The position numbers and the translations under genes are program-made. This document shows, piece by piece, positions 43,194 to 51,821 of a DNA stretch of 64,000 bases. Position 1 is the first letter of the stretch; every line of letters begins with the position of its first letter. Below the pieces are notes generated by a model. The model was not told the origin of the DNA and made no database searches. It saw nothing but the letters and a program-made list of their open reading frames with translations. The stretch is taken from assembly GCF_012927325.1 (NCBI RefSeq), contig NZ_JABBGI010000028.1, forward strand, positions 1 through 64,000. The letters run 5' to 3'. This stretch comes from Chryseobacterium antibioticum (GTDB lineage: Bacteria > Bacteroidota > Bacteroidia > Flavobacteriales > Weeksellaceae).

Positions 43194-43901
43194 TTAGCTT
43201 TCCTCGTTTACTTCGTTCTCATTGTTTTCCATCTTCACGGCATTCATCATCTCTCTTTTTCCCGGAGGTCCCTGTTTTTTCTCTACTTTAAAATGGAGCT
43301 CCTGAAGAATTCTCCTTACACTTCCTTTTGAAGAGTAGGTTGTTAATAAACCGTTAACGGACATTTTGTCGGAAACCATTTCAAATAGTGGTTTTTCCCA
43401 TAAGTCAGGCTGTACTCTTGCGCCAAAGCAATCGTAATAAACCAGGTTGATTTTTGGTAAGTCTATGTCTTTCAGGGAGAAGAAGTCGCATTCTATCTTT
43501 TTCAGATTAAAACCAGTAATGATTTCAACGGATTTTCCCCAGTCTGCCTGATGAATTTTTTGATAAATATTTTTGAATTCCGGGTTATCAAAATGCTCAA
43601 AGTAGGCAAGATCATTAATTTCGGATTCATTTATGGGGTATTTTTCCAGGGAAAAATAGTTGATGACATGATTTTTGTCAGTTTTTAAATATTCATTAAT
43701 TGTCACTAAAACATTCAAACCTGTTCCAAAACCGAGTTCTAAAATATTAATTTCATAATCATTTAACTGATTTAGCCCATTTTTGATAAACACATGTTCT
43801 GCTTCCTGGAGCGCTCCATGATGAGAATGGTAGTTTTCATTTAAGTCATTGATAAACAATGTTTTACTCCCATCGTTTGTGGTTTTAATCTCTCTTTTCA
43901 A
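43194..43901 (-). CDS. mnmD: tRNA (mnm5s2U34)-methyltransferase MnmD
   Basis: The 235-residue product has an N-terminal region with YHSHHGALQEAEHVFI, then SAM motif I LELGFGTGLNVL, and later LVYYDCFGARVQPDLW, the typical MnmD signature (the C-terminal half of E. coli MnmC as a stand-alone protein). It completes the 5-methylaminomethyl group on the tRNA wobble uridine. The start codon appears to be TTG at 43901; no ATG precedes it before a TGA five codons upstream. A minus-strand TAAATTTG box lies 20 bp before it. Confidence 0.85.
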   Translation of the reverse strand: MKREIKTTNDGSKTLFINDLNENYHSHHGALQEAEHVFIKNGLNQLNDYEINILELGFGTGLNVLVTINEYLKTDKNHVINYFSLEKYPINESEINDLAYFEHFDNPEFKNIYQKIHQADWGKSVEIITGFNLKKIECDFFSLKDIDLPKINLVYYDCFGARVQPDLWEKPLFEMVSDKMSVNGLLTTYSSKGSVRRILQELHFKVEKKQGPPGKREMMNAVKMENNENEVNEES

Positions 43902-43953
43902 GCTATTTTTTTGTCAAATTTACTCCAAAATTTTTATATTTAGAAAATTATGT

Positions 43954-43961
43954 TAAATTTG
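43954..43961 (+). promoter_or_regulatory. Promoter -7 box of ilvE
   Basis: TAAATTTG matches TAnnTTTG, 25 bp before the ATG at 43987. Confidence 0.5.
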
Positions 43962-43986
43962 TAGAACATCGTAAAAATTTTTAAAA

Positions 43987-45060
43987 ATGATAATTCAAAA
44001 AACTGAAAACTCCAGACTTTCGGAATTCGATCCGAACAATTTTTCATTTGGAAGTACTTTTATTGACCATATGGTGATATGTGAGTATGAAAATGGAAAA
44101 TGGGGTGATGTAAAATTGGTTCCTTACGGTCCTATACCATTTACGCCGGCCATGATGGGTGTAAACTACGGACAAGCTTGTTTTGAAGGTATGAAAGCTT
44201 ATAAAGACAAAGACGGGCAGGTTTTCCTTTTCAGGCCAGAAAAGAATTTTGAGCGTATCAACAAATCAGCAACTCGTCTGGCAATGCCGGAAGTAACTGA
44301 GGAAATGTTTTTAGACGGATTAAAAGCATTAGTGGATATCGACAGAAATTGGATTCCACAAGGAGAAGGAATGTCATTATATATAAGACCATTGATTTTT
44401 GCTACGGAGGAAGCTCTGAAAGCAAGAGTTGCCAATAAATATATGTTTGCCATCGTTGCAACACCAGCGAAAAGTTACTATTCAGAACCTGTTTCTGTAA
44501 AGATTTCAGATCATTATTCAAGAGCTGCCAACGGAGGAGTCGGTTCAGCTAAAGCAGCAGGTAACTATGCCGCTTCTTTCTATCCTACACAGCTGGCTAT
44601 CGAAGAAGGATATGAGCAGATTATCTGGACAGATGATGCAACTCACGAATATTTTGAAGAGAGTGGAACAATGAACGTATTCGTAAGAATTAACGATACA
44701 ATCTATACGCCGCCTACCTCTGAAAAAATCCTTGACGGAGTAACAAGAGACAGCTTCATCCAACTGGCCAAGAAAAGAGGAATTGAAGTGAAAATAGAGC
44801 CTGTAGCAGTGAAAACTGTGGTAGAAGCTCAGAAGAACGGAACATTGAAAGAAGTTTGGGGAGTAGGAACTGCAGTGGTAACTACCGTATTCCAGGCTTT
44901 AGGATATGAAGGCGTAAAACTTGAGCTTCCAAGATTGTCAGATGAGGAAAGCTATGCAGCAATCCTTAAAAAAGATCTTACAGATCTTCAGAACAACCTT
45001 AGCAAAGATGCTTTCGGATGGAGAGTAGTCGTTGAAAAAGACGTTCTGGAAACTGTTTAA
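43987..45060 (+). CDS. ilvE: Branched-chain amino acid aminotransferase
   Basis: The 357-residue fold-type IV PLP enzyme has YGQACFEGMKAYK, LFRPEKNFERIN, the cofactor-Lys segment GGVGSAKAAGNYAASF, TMNVFVR and LDGVTRDS. It catalyses the last step of Leu, Ile and Val synthesis or the first of their breakdown. Length and start fit the long form used by Bacteroidota. Single gene with promoter and terminator. Confidence 0.95.
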   Translation: MIIQKTENSRLSEFDPNNFSFGSTFIDHMVICEYENGKWGDVKLVPYGPIPFTPAMMGVNYGQACFEGMKAYKDKDGQVFLFRPEKNFERINKSATRLAMPEVTEEMFLDGLKALVDIDRNWIPQGEGMSLYIRPLIFATEEALKARVANKYMFAIVATPAKSYYSEPVSVKISDHYSRAANGGVGSAKAAGNYAASFYPTQLAIEEGYEQIIWTDDATHEYFEESGTMNVFVRINDTIYTPPTSEKILDGVTRDSFIQLAKKRGIEVKIEPVAVKTVVEAQKNGTLKEVWGVGTAVVTTVFQALGYEGVKLELPRLSDEESYAAILKKDLTDLQNNLSKDAFGWRVVVEKDVLETV

Positions 45061-45088
45061 TTTTAACATTATTTGATTCACTAATACG

Positions 45089-45119
45089 ACCGGCGGAAAT
45101 TTATTCTGCCGGTTTTTTT
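45089..45119 (+). terminator. Terminator of ilvE
   Basis: ACCGGC / GCCGGT stem with further pairing inside, followed by TTTTTTTA, 28 bp after the stop. Confidence 0.8.
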
Positions 45120-45174
45120 ATTTTCTCGCGAAATATTGGTAATTTTTCAGAAAATTTAGAATACTATGCCATTC

Positions 45175-46446
45175 ATGAAATTCAAATTACCTCTTGGTCT
45201 GCTTTCGGTCATCAGCGTTTTAGCTTTTTCCTCATGCAGCACTGATGATGATACAGAGCAGGCGGTAAATGATTCAGCCGTAATAACCGTAGAAAATATA
45301 ATTGATAGTAAAGCACTGACCCAATTCGGAACTTTCCAGAATGCGGGTTCATCACCAATTCTTAATCCCGGAGAATCGACTTCTTTTACTTTTTATGCAG
45401 GAAAAGGTCAGACGATAAGCTTTGCCGCGATGTACGGAAATAGTAATGATTTATTTTTCGCTCCTGCCAATCCTGGAATCAAGCTGTATCAGGATAATGG
45501 GAATCCGGTAACCGGGAATGTTTCATCACAGATGAGACTTTGGGATAACGGGACGCGTAAAAATGAACCTACAGGCCCCTCAGTTAATCATCCGGGGACA
45601 GCGGAATCTCCTCAATTGAATGTTTCAGAAATTGCATTAGCTGTTCCTGCTTCACAATTGTTGAAAGCTGAACTTACCTATGAAGGAGGAACAAAATTTA
45701 CTTTGAAATTAACCAATACCTCAGGCGGTACAGCCAATGAAACTCCTATCAGTGCAGGAGTATGGGCTGTTTCTCATATTTCAGGATCAACTCTTTTGAA
45801 AGAAGATCCTATTTTTTCACCGGGTAAATTGTCAGCCAACGGATTAACAGATCTTGCTGAATTGGGAAAAACTACGCCTCTCGAACAGTATCTTACGGGC
45901 ATCACAGGTCCCAATTCTCCATTCTCTCCGGTATTGGTCGTAGTCTACAGCGGTAATGATAGTCCTATATTTAAGATAGGGGAGAATGACCGTGGACAGG
46001 GCCTTAAGGAACTGTCTCAACAGGGAAATGCTGATATTTTAGCCGCTTTTCTTAAAACAAAATCAGGGGTAAAAGAAGTATATGTGCTTAAAGACCCAAC
46101 AACAACTATTTTGCAGCCCAGAATAAACGGGAACAATGGGGGTAAAGCTTCACAAACCATATCATCACGCAAAGGAGACCGTATTGCACTGGCAACGATG
46201 TACGGACAGTCTAATGACTGGTTTATTGCTGCTGTTAATAATGGAGTTGATGGCTTAACGAGAGGAGATATTTCTTCAATTATGGGGCTTTTTGATAGTG
46301 GAACGCTACAGAGCTCTTATCCCGGAGCGCATATCGGATCTCAGCCGGCGCAGGCTGAAAGCCAGCCGGTACAGCAGCTAGCTAACCCCAATCAGTTTAA
46401 TAGACTTCCTTCATTGCCACAGATGATCAAAGTGACTATTCAATAA
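45175..46446 (+). CDS. Lipoprotein with two spondin-like domains
   Basis: The product has 423 residues from ATG at 45175 (an ATG at 45166 adds three residues). Lipoprotein signal ends with the lipobox FSSC. There are two similar spondin_N-type domains: about 36-185 (FYAGKGQTISFAAMYGNSND, LWDNGT) and 195-423 (SSRKGDRIALATMYGQSND, LFDSGT). In each an acidic/aromatic motif follows the MYG.SND sequence. Such proteins are surface or periplasmic; function in bacteria is unknown. Single gene. Confidence 0.82.
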   Translation: MKFKLPLGLLSVISVLAFSSCSTDDDTEQAVNDSAVITVENIIDSKALTQFGTFQNAGSSPILNPGESTSFTFYAGKGQTISFAAMYGNSNDLFFAPANPGIKLYQDNGNPVTGNVSSQMRLWDNGTRKNEPTGPSVNHPGTAESPQLNVSEIALAVPASQLLKAELTYEGGTKFTLKLTNTSGGTANETPISAGVWAVSHISGSTLLKEDPIFSPGKLSANGLTDLAELGKTTPLEQYLTGITGPNSPFSPVLVVVYSGNDSPIFKIGENDRGQGLKELSQQGNADILAAFLKTKSGVKEVYVLKDPTTTILQPRINGNNGGKASQTISSRKGDRIALATMYGQSNDWFIAAVNNGVDGLTRGDISSIMGLFDSGTLQSSYPGAHIGSQPAQAESQPVQQLANPNQFNRLPSLPQMIKVTIQ

Positions 46447-46521
46447 TATTTTAATATCAAAATCAAAACATATAATCATCTCTTCACAGGGTGATTTTTG
46501 TTTCAAATAACCCATTTATTT

Positions 46522-46711
46522 AACCACAAAAGGCACAAAAGTTTTTAATGTTAAGCACTGTAATTTTAAAAGTTTTATCATCTTGCAAACAATAGATCAC
46601 ATAAGTAGAAAATCAAAGATTTTCATAAGAACTTAAGTGTACTTTTTTGCAGCTGAATTTTAAACTTTAAATACACTTAAATGTTTCAAAACTTTTGTGC
46701 CTTTTGTGGTT
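46522..46711. repeat. 190-bp intergenic element with 24-bp terminal inverted repeats
   Basis: The left end (46522-46545) and right end (46688-46711) are perfect 24-bp inverted repeats beginning AACCACAAAAGG. The interior has nested partial inverted repeats (GAAAATCAAAGATTTTC near 46608) and no ORF. It fits a miniature inverted-repeat element or palindromic intergenic repeat. A degenerate copy of its right half lies near 50040-50130. Confidence 0.75.
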
Positions 46712-46852
46712 GAAATTTTTGAATATTTGAATTTTTTTAATCTTTAAATCTCCTGTAAATTCATCCTCCGGAAATACTTCACCATTTTCTCCAAATTTTT
46801 TTAAAACCTATTGAACAATATTTCCCCGAAATGCGTATTTTCGCAAAAGTTT

Positions 46853-47365
46853 ATGAAAAAATTACTCTTCATATCAGCAATAAGTCTGTTAAGCTGTAAC
46901 CGGAATGCCCCCACGGCACATCCTCCTGTAGGTGGAGTGTTGAGCCAGAAAGACCTGGATGTTTCGAAGGAAAGGATGAGGAATCTGAATACCATAGAAA
47001 GAGGGCAGATCCAGGACTGGATCACCGGGCAGTCTGTAAAGTATTATCCTACACAGCTTAATTACTGGGTAACTGTTGAAGGTTTTGATCAGAGAACAAG
47101 AAGAGCGGATGATACACCAATTTCCTATTCTTATGATCTGTATGATTTTGATGAAACCAAGATCTACGATAAACCTTTTGAAAGAAGAGATGCCAGATTC
47201 GGGCATTTTGATGAACTGAAAGCGGTAGAGAATGCTTTGCGTTTTATGCATGATGGAGAGGAAGTAACGCTTTTAGTCCCTTCTTCACTGGCCTATGGAA
47301 CCTTTGGAGATGAAAAGAATATAGACAACGATATACCATTAATCATAAAATTAAAAGCTCTATAA
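46853..47365 (+). CDS. gldI: GldI-like FKBP-type peptidyl-prolyl isomerase lipoprotein
   Basis: The product has 170 residues from ATG at 46853. Lipoprotein signal with lipobox LLSC. The C-terminal half is an FKBP fold: ISYSYDLYDFDE, FGHFDELKAVENALRFMHDGEEVTLLVPSSLAYG as separate segments. Length and layout match GldI, a periplasmic proline isomerase needed for gliding in Flavobacterium; Chryseobacterium-type organisms keep several gld genes for type IX secretion. The in-frame extension to 46811 would precede the signal. A second PPIase gene follows by 2 bp. Confidence 0.8.
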   Translation: MKKLLFISAISLLSCNRNAPTAHPPVGGVLSQKDLDVSKERMRNLNTIERGQIQDWITGQSVKYYPTQLNYWVTVEGFDQRTRRADDTPISYSYDLYDFDETKIYDKPFERRDARFGHFDELKAVENALRFMHDGEEVTLLVPSSLAYGTFGDEKNIDNDIPLIIKLKAL

Positions 47366-47367
47366 TA

Positions 47368-48486
47368 ATGAAATTGTTTAACAAGAATATAATTCTGGCA
47401 GCGGCAAGTATCTCGCTGATGAGTTGTACCCCAATCTATAAAAAAATGAACGTAGACAAAGAAACTTACGAAGGTCTTAATGACGGACTTTATGCAAATC
47501 TTCAGACTTCTAAAGGAAACCTGATCGTGCAGTTCGAAGACAAAAAAGCACCAGTAACTGTAGCCAATTTTATCGGTCTTGCAGAAGGGAAAATAGACAA
47601 CAAAGCGAAGGCGAAAGGAGTTCCTTTTTATGACGGAACTATTTTCCACAGAGTGATCAAAGATTTCATGATCCAGGGAGGTGATCCTCAGGGAACAGGA
47701 ATGGGAGATCCTGGATATAAATTCGAGGACGAGAAAAACGACCTTAAACATACAGGTAAAGGAATCCTTTCTATGGCGAATTCCGGACCTAATACCAACG
47801 GTTCTCAGTTCTTCATCACTGAAGTGGCGACACCTTGGTTAGACGGAAGACACACCATCTTCGGAAAAATAGTGAAAGGTAACGATGTAATCGATGCAAT
47901 CGCTAACGTAGAAAAAGGAGCTCAGGACAAGCCTAAAACAGATATCGTTTTAGAGAAAGTTTCTGTTTTCGGTAAAGGTGATGCATACAAGAACTACGAT
48001 GCAGCAAAAACTTTCACAGAAGGAAAAGCTAAAATCGCAGAAAACAATAAAGCTTATATCGCTAAAGAAGAAGCTGACAAAAAGAAAAAAGAAGAGGAAT
48101 TCAAAGCTAACCAGGATAAAATGGTTGAAAACCTTAAAGCTGGAATGCAGAAAACTGAATCCGGATTATATTACAAAATCACAAAAACAGTGGCAGGTGC
48201 AAAAGCTCCTAAATCTGGTGATAATGTATCTGTACATTATGCAGGTAAATTAATCGACGGTACAGAATTCGATTCTTCATTCAAAAGAAACGAGCCTATC
48301 GAAATTCCAATCGGAATGGGAAGAGTAATCAAAGGATGGGATGAAGGTATCCTATTGCTTAAAGAAGGCGAAACGGCTACCTTATTGATCCCACCAGCAA
48401 TGGCTTATGGAGAAAGAGGAGCAGGAGGTGTTATCCCACCAAACGCTTGGTTAGTTTTCGATGTTGAGCTTGTGAAAGTACAGTAA
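47368..48486 (+). CDS. Cyclophilin-FKBP fusion peptidyl-prolyl isomerase
   Basis: The 372-residue lipoprotein (lipobox LMSC) has a cyclophilin domain at about 30-205, with FYDGTIFHRVIKDFMIQGGDP and NGSQFFITE (its active-site Arg is in FHRV). A Lys/Glu-rich coiled-coil linker follows (about 215-255), then a C-terminal FKBP domain (VSVHYAGKLIDGTEFDSS and AYGERGAGGVIPPNA). It would assist folding of outer-membrane or secreted proteins. It is translated with the GldI-like gene, 2 bp apart, and ended by a strong terminator. Confidence 0.92.
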   Translation: MKLFNKNIILAAASISLMSCTPIYKKMNVDKETYEGLNDGLYANLQTSKGNLIVQFEDKKAPVTVANFIGLAEGKIDNKAKAKGVPFYDGTIFHRVIKDFMIQGGDPQGTGMGDPGYKFEDEKNDLKHTGKGILSMANSGPNTNGSQFFITEVATPWLDGRHTIFGKIVKGNDVIDAIANVEKGAQDKPKTDIVLEKVSVFGKGDAYKNYDAAKTFTEGKAKIAENNKAYIAKEEADKKKKEEEFKANQDKMVENLKAGMQKTESGLYYKITKTVAGAKAPKSGDNVSVHYAGKLIDGTEFDSSFKRNEPIEIPIGMGRVIKGWDEGILLLKEGETATLLIPPAMAYGERGAGGVIPPNAWLVFDVELVKVQ

Positions 48487-48506
48487 TTGAGAATTTAAGA
48501 TATTGA

Positions 48507-48534
48507 AAGCCGTCCGGGAGGACGGCTTTTTTTT
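48507..48534 (+). terminator. Terminator of the PPIase operon
   Basis: AAGCCGTCC / GGACGGCTT, 9-bp perfect stem with a GGGA loop, followed by eight T. Confidence 0.9.
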
Positions 48535-48734
48535 GTTAACTATTTGAAAATAAAGATAGAATTTGGATTTCCGTAGAAAATGATGTACTCATATTTATAA
48601 TTGTATGGTTGAAAACTGAATTAATAATTGGCCTGAGCTACAAGAAAAAATTAGAGAAGTTTTATATAATGTATTAGGTTGCAATTTATTTACTAATTGG
48701 AATAAAATATGTTATTTTCGTGTAAATTATCCAC

Positions 48735-49901
48735 ATGAAAAAAATCCTCTACAGCCTTCTCATACTTTCCACAACTACTTTTTCCGCTCAGGGGAAAAAA
48801 TTCTTCAAAAGCGGAGAGGTACAGCTTCAAAATCCGGTAGAAAAGATCAATTTGCGATATGCCAATGATTTACCTTTTGTACAGGTGATGATCAACGGGA
48901 AATCATACAATTTCCTCTTTGATACCGGAGCTCCGACCGTCATTTCTACGGCCGTCTATGCTGAGCTGGGACTTGAGAAAAAGCATAAAAGTACCGTAAA
49001 GGATTCACAGAAAAATAAACACGAACAGATCTTTACCATTTTACCCGAAATGACGGTTGATAAAGCCGTTTTTAAAGATGTAGGGGCTGTAGTTATGGAT
49101 TTCAGCGTTTCTGAACTGAGCTGCTTCAGGATCGATGGTATCTTGGGGGCGAACCAAATGGCAAAGCTATTCTGGAAGATTAATTATTCAGAAAATTCAC
49201 TGGAAGCATCAAAAGATCTTGCTCAATTTAATCCTGAAGAGTATGATATTGTGATTCCTTTCAACCCAAGAGCACAGAAAACCCCTGTTGTAGAAACTGA
49301 TTGGCAGGGCAAAAAAGTAGATCTCACCTTCGATACCGGATTTTCAGGGAGACTTAAGATCACAGACAAGGCATTTGACGCCCAAAAAGTAGTAAAGAGT
49401 GTAGATGTCTATGGAACGAGCTCCGTTGGTGCTTATGGGGCCGGAAAACCCGCGCCGGGGCATATTTTCAGGACGGCAGATCTGTCATTGGGAAACAAAA
49501 AATTTTCAAATGAAATTATAGCTACCGGAAATGCAAGTCTGATCGGAAATGAATTCTTTAAAAACTTTATTTTCATCCTCGACTGGTCCGGCAACAAAAT
49601 CTATATGAAGCGCATCAAAAACGAACCGGCCAGGCTGGAATCTTTTGGCTTTGGGTACCGCTTTGTTGACTCAAAACCCACAGTAGCCTTTGTCTTTCAG
49701 GAAGAGAATTTCCCATTGAAAGTAGGCGATGACATCATCAGCATCAATAATATCAATCTTGATAGCCTGGACAAAGACGGGGCCTGTCATTATTTCCTTA
49801 ACAGGGTAGAGAGCGGGCAGAATGCCATAAACGTGAAGATCAGGAGAGCAGGCAAGGAGATGGAGGTGAAACTTGAGAAGAAGGAGTTTTTAGGAGTCTA
49901 G
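48735..49901 (+). CDS. Secreted retropepsin-like aspartic protease with PDZ domain
   Basis: The 388-residue product has a signal peptide ending near TTFSAQ. Two aspartic-protease half-sites are present: FLFDTGAPTVIS (first catalytic Asp) and LTFDTGFSGRL (second), as in family A2-like bacterial proteases. The last 80 residues form a PDZ domain (LKVGDDIISINNINLDSLD). Both Asp residues sit in DTG, so the enzyme should be active. Probably periplasmic. Single gene. Confidence 0.85.
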   Translation: MKKILYSLLILSTTTFSAQGKKFFKSGEVQLQNPVEKINLRYANDLPFVQVMINGKSYNFLFDTGAPTVISTAVYAELGLEKKHKSTVKDSQKNKHEQIFTILPEMTVDKAVFKDVGAVVMDFSVSELSCFRIDGILGANQMAKLFWKINYSENSLEASKDLAQFNPEEYDIVIPFNPRAQKTPVVETDWQGKKVDLTFDTGFSGRLKITDKAFDAQKVVKSVDVYGTSSVGAYGAGKPAPGHIFRTADLSLGNKKFSNEIIATGNASLIGNEFFKNFIFILDWSGNKIYMKRIKNEPARLESFGFGYRFVDSKPTVAFVFQEENFPLKVGDDIISINNINLDSLDKDGACHYFLNRVESGQNAINVKIRRAGKEMEVKLEKKEFLGV

Positions 49902-49924
49902 AGTGAGTTGGAAAGGTTTAGGGT

Positions 49925-49972
49925 CTGAGAGTTTTAGGGTGTTAGTGTTTTAGAGTTTTAGAGTTTTAGGGA
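49925..49972. repeat. Degenerate short tandem repeat
   Basis: Alternating GAGTTTTAG- and GTGTTTTAG-type segments (GTTTTAGAGTTTTAGAGTT) lie just after the protease gene. Confidence 0.7.
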
Positions 49973-50039
49973 GTGAAATATCTTCCTCAGATTCCTCAGA
50001 TTTTGTTGTTTTGAATACAAAAATCTTTAATTTTTTAAA

Positions 50040-50135
50040 AGACTTGAGTGAACTTTTATACGCAAAACATTCAACTTAAAATAAACTAAAGTGTTCAAAA
50101 ACTTTTTGCGACTTTTGTGGTTGAAAAAATCAGTA
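50040..50135. repeat. Degenerate right half of the 24-bp inverted-repeat element
   Basis: Line-up with 46630-46715 shows the same order of words: GAGTGAACTTTT, CAACTTAAAATAAACT, TGTTCAAAAACTTTTTG, GACTTTTGTGGTTG. The left half is missing. It belongs to the same element family as the one at 46522. Confidence 0.6.
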
Positions 50136-50176
50136 AATCTCTCATATTATACAGATTATAAGTACAAAGCCACAAA

Positions 50177-50205
50177 AAAACCGTTCAAATGAATTGAACG
50201 GTTTT
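50177..50205. terminator. Bidirectional terminator
   Basis: AAAACCGTTCAA / TTGAACGGTTTT with an ATGAA loop, and A- and T-rich flanks on both sides. It lies past the stop of the small membrane-protein gene at 50228. Confidence 0.7.
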
Positions 50206-50227
50206 CTAGTAAAAAAAGAAATTAAAA

Positions 50228-50482
50228 TTATGCGTGTCTTGATTTCTTCCTCATATGGGAAGAATTCATTTTTCCGGCAAGGGAGCTGATAAATACAAGT
50301 CCAAAGCCGAGGTATGCCGCAAATGCGGTAAGGTATACTATTAAGCTGTTAAAACTAGGTTTTGAGGCATATACTAGTACGGAAAAAACGGCAAAACTTA
50401 GCAAGAGCATAAGGCTCCAGATATTCATTTTTGCGGCATCTTCATTTCTCTTAAAAATCATTTCAAAAAAGTCTCTCATCAT
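50228..50482 (-). CDS. Small two-helix membrane protein
   Basis: The product has about 84 residues from the ATG at 50482; a GTG at 50488 or the next ATG are alternatives. Two membrane helices span about 22-40 and 48-68, with a Lys/Arg-rich C-terminus (MRKKSRH). No known domain. The upstream region contains a short direct repeat near 50577. Function unknown. Confidence 0.6.
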   Translation of the reverse strand: MMRDFFEMIFKRNEDAAKMNIWSLMLLLSFAVFSVLVYASKPSFNSLIVYLTAFAAYLGFGLVFISSLAGKMNSSHMRKKSRHA

Positions 50483-50984
50483 AATCACTTTTTAAGGGTT
50501 ATACATCTGTTTTCCGTCCTTTCATAGAACGGTCCGGAATCATTTTCCGTTTATACATTAACAGGTCATGGATCATGGCTAAACTTGGCTAAACTTGGCT
50601 AAGGTCATGATCGTATGGCCGTTGGGTTGGTCTGTTTCAGGATATGCTTTAAGCGACCCAGAAAAAATTTAATTAAAAGCAGTGTTGAATCCGGAAAGGG
50701 ATTCATGAGCTTTATGACACCGTACACAGTACATCGTAAATGGAATTGACAAGAGGATTATCTCTTCCGTGGTATACGGTATCTAAAGAAAAAGGATCAT
50801 ATAAATATGATAAATAGCCTTTATCCGGCCCAGCGGAAACTGAAAATCCCGCGGCAACTTTTAATCATCGTTTGTGTTTAAATATTTTTTTTCAATGAAT
50901 TAGCTTGCGAATATCATGCCAAAGTGAATTTTTTAACCTATTTTTAGCGCTAAGTTGCTTTAAGTTTGAATAAATTTACAATTG
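50483..50984. other. 502-bp intergenic region with a 10-bp direct repeat
   Basis: At about 50576-50603 the unit GGCTAAACTT occurs twice plus a partial copy. It is flanked on both sides by GGTCATG. The rest is AT-rich and without any gene I can support. Confidence 0.6.
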
Positions 50985-51497
50985 ATGAATCCGGAAAGTC
51001 TAGAAGAAAATATACAGATTATTGCTGTCAAACTTATAAAATTGGCAGAAGACCAATGCTGGAATAAAATCTCTCATCATCTGACTTTTATTGTTTCGGA
51101 TTTTAACGAATTTGGAGGAAATTTTCATGAAAGAAGAAAGTTGAGGAATAAAGTGAACAGATGTAAAACACCTCTACCGTTAGACAAAGCCATTAAAATG
51201 CTAAAAAATGAATATCATGATCTCTATGACATTAATCTTTACATTTATAAAGCATTACAAAATGAAACGGTTATTGAAATTCAATATTTCAGAAAATTGA
51301 ATATGGAATCTGCTTATTACGAAAAAATAAGGCATGATCCACCAATGCTTCATGCGAAGATTACACATCCCCGCTATGCTTTGGGTGGAGATAAGTTTGA
51401 CATTAACTGGGAATCAGATGGCTGGCTGAGAAGCTACTGGTACAGCTTTCTTTATGAATTCAAATGCAGAAGAATGATGAAAAAGTTTAAAAAATAG
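50985..51497 (+). CDS. Hypothetical protein
   Basis: The product has 170 residues from ATG at 50985, the first in-frame ATG (a TTG directly precedes it). There is no signal peptide or membrane helix. It is basic and rich in aromatic residues: a helical N-terminal half and a C-terminal half with INWESDGWLRSYWYSFLY and a Lys-rich end. No family recognised. Single gene between two intergenic repeat regions, so it may be strain-specific. Confidence 0.6.
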   Translation: MNPESLEENIQIIAVKLIKLAEDQCWNKISHHLTFIVSDFNEFGGNFHERRKLRNKVNRCKTPLPLDKAIKMLKNEYHDLYDINLYIYKALQNETVIEIQYFRKLNMESAYYEKIRHDPPMLHAKITHPRYALGGDKFDINWESDGWLRSYWYSFLYEFKCRRMMKKFKK

Positions 51498-51589
51498 AAG
51501 ACAACATTAAAGTAAGAAAACCTAAAAACATTTTTACGAAATCATATCAAAAACTTGTTAAATCAATTCAATTCAATCCACTGGACAAC

Positions 51590-51650
51590 ATTCCCCTTCT
51601 CCGGAAGGGTGGCAAATCAAAGATTTGACGGGGTGGTTCAATTGCATCAC
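51590..51650. repeat. Probable interspersed intergenic repeat
   Basis: The stretch CCCCTTCTCCGGAAGGG then GGCAAATCAAAGATTTGACGG (split) forms two small hairpins and ends GGGGTGGTTC. I recall sequences of this kind as intergenic repeats in Chryseobacterium genomes; no second copy is in this window. Confidence 0.45.
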
Positions 51651-51694
51651 ATTTCCAGTATATTTTATCCCAATTGATCAATCAAAATAAAAAA

Positions 51695-51761
51695 GTCAAC
51701 AAGTTGATTCGCAGAAGCGTACAAAATGTACATTGAGCTTCATGAGAATCAACTTGTTGAC
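51695..51761. other. Long hairpin (16-bp perfect arms)
   Basis: GTCAACAAGTTGATTC at 51695-51710 pairs perfectly with GAATCAACTTGTTGAC at 51746-51761. The 35-nt spacer holds a smaller hairpin (TACA AAA TGTA). It lies past the end of the M28 array (ending at 51822), so it may be its terminator or a small structured RNA. Confidence 0.7.
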
Positions 51762-51821
51762 GAAATATTTTCCCCTAAATTAAGAGGTGTTTTTAAATAA
51801 AAATTTACCTTAAAACAAAGT

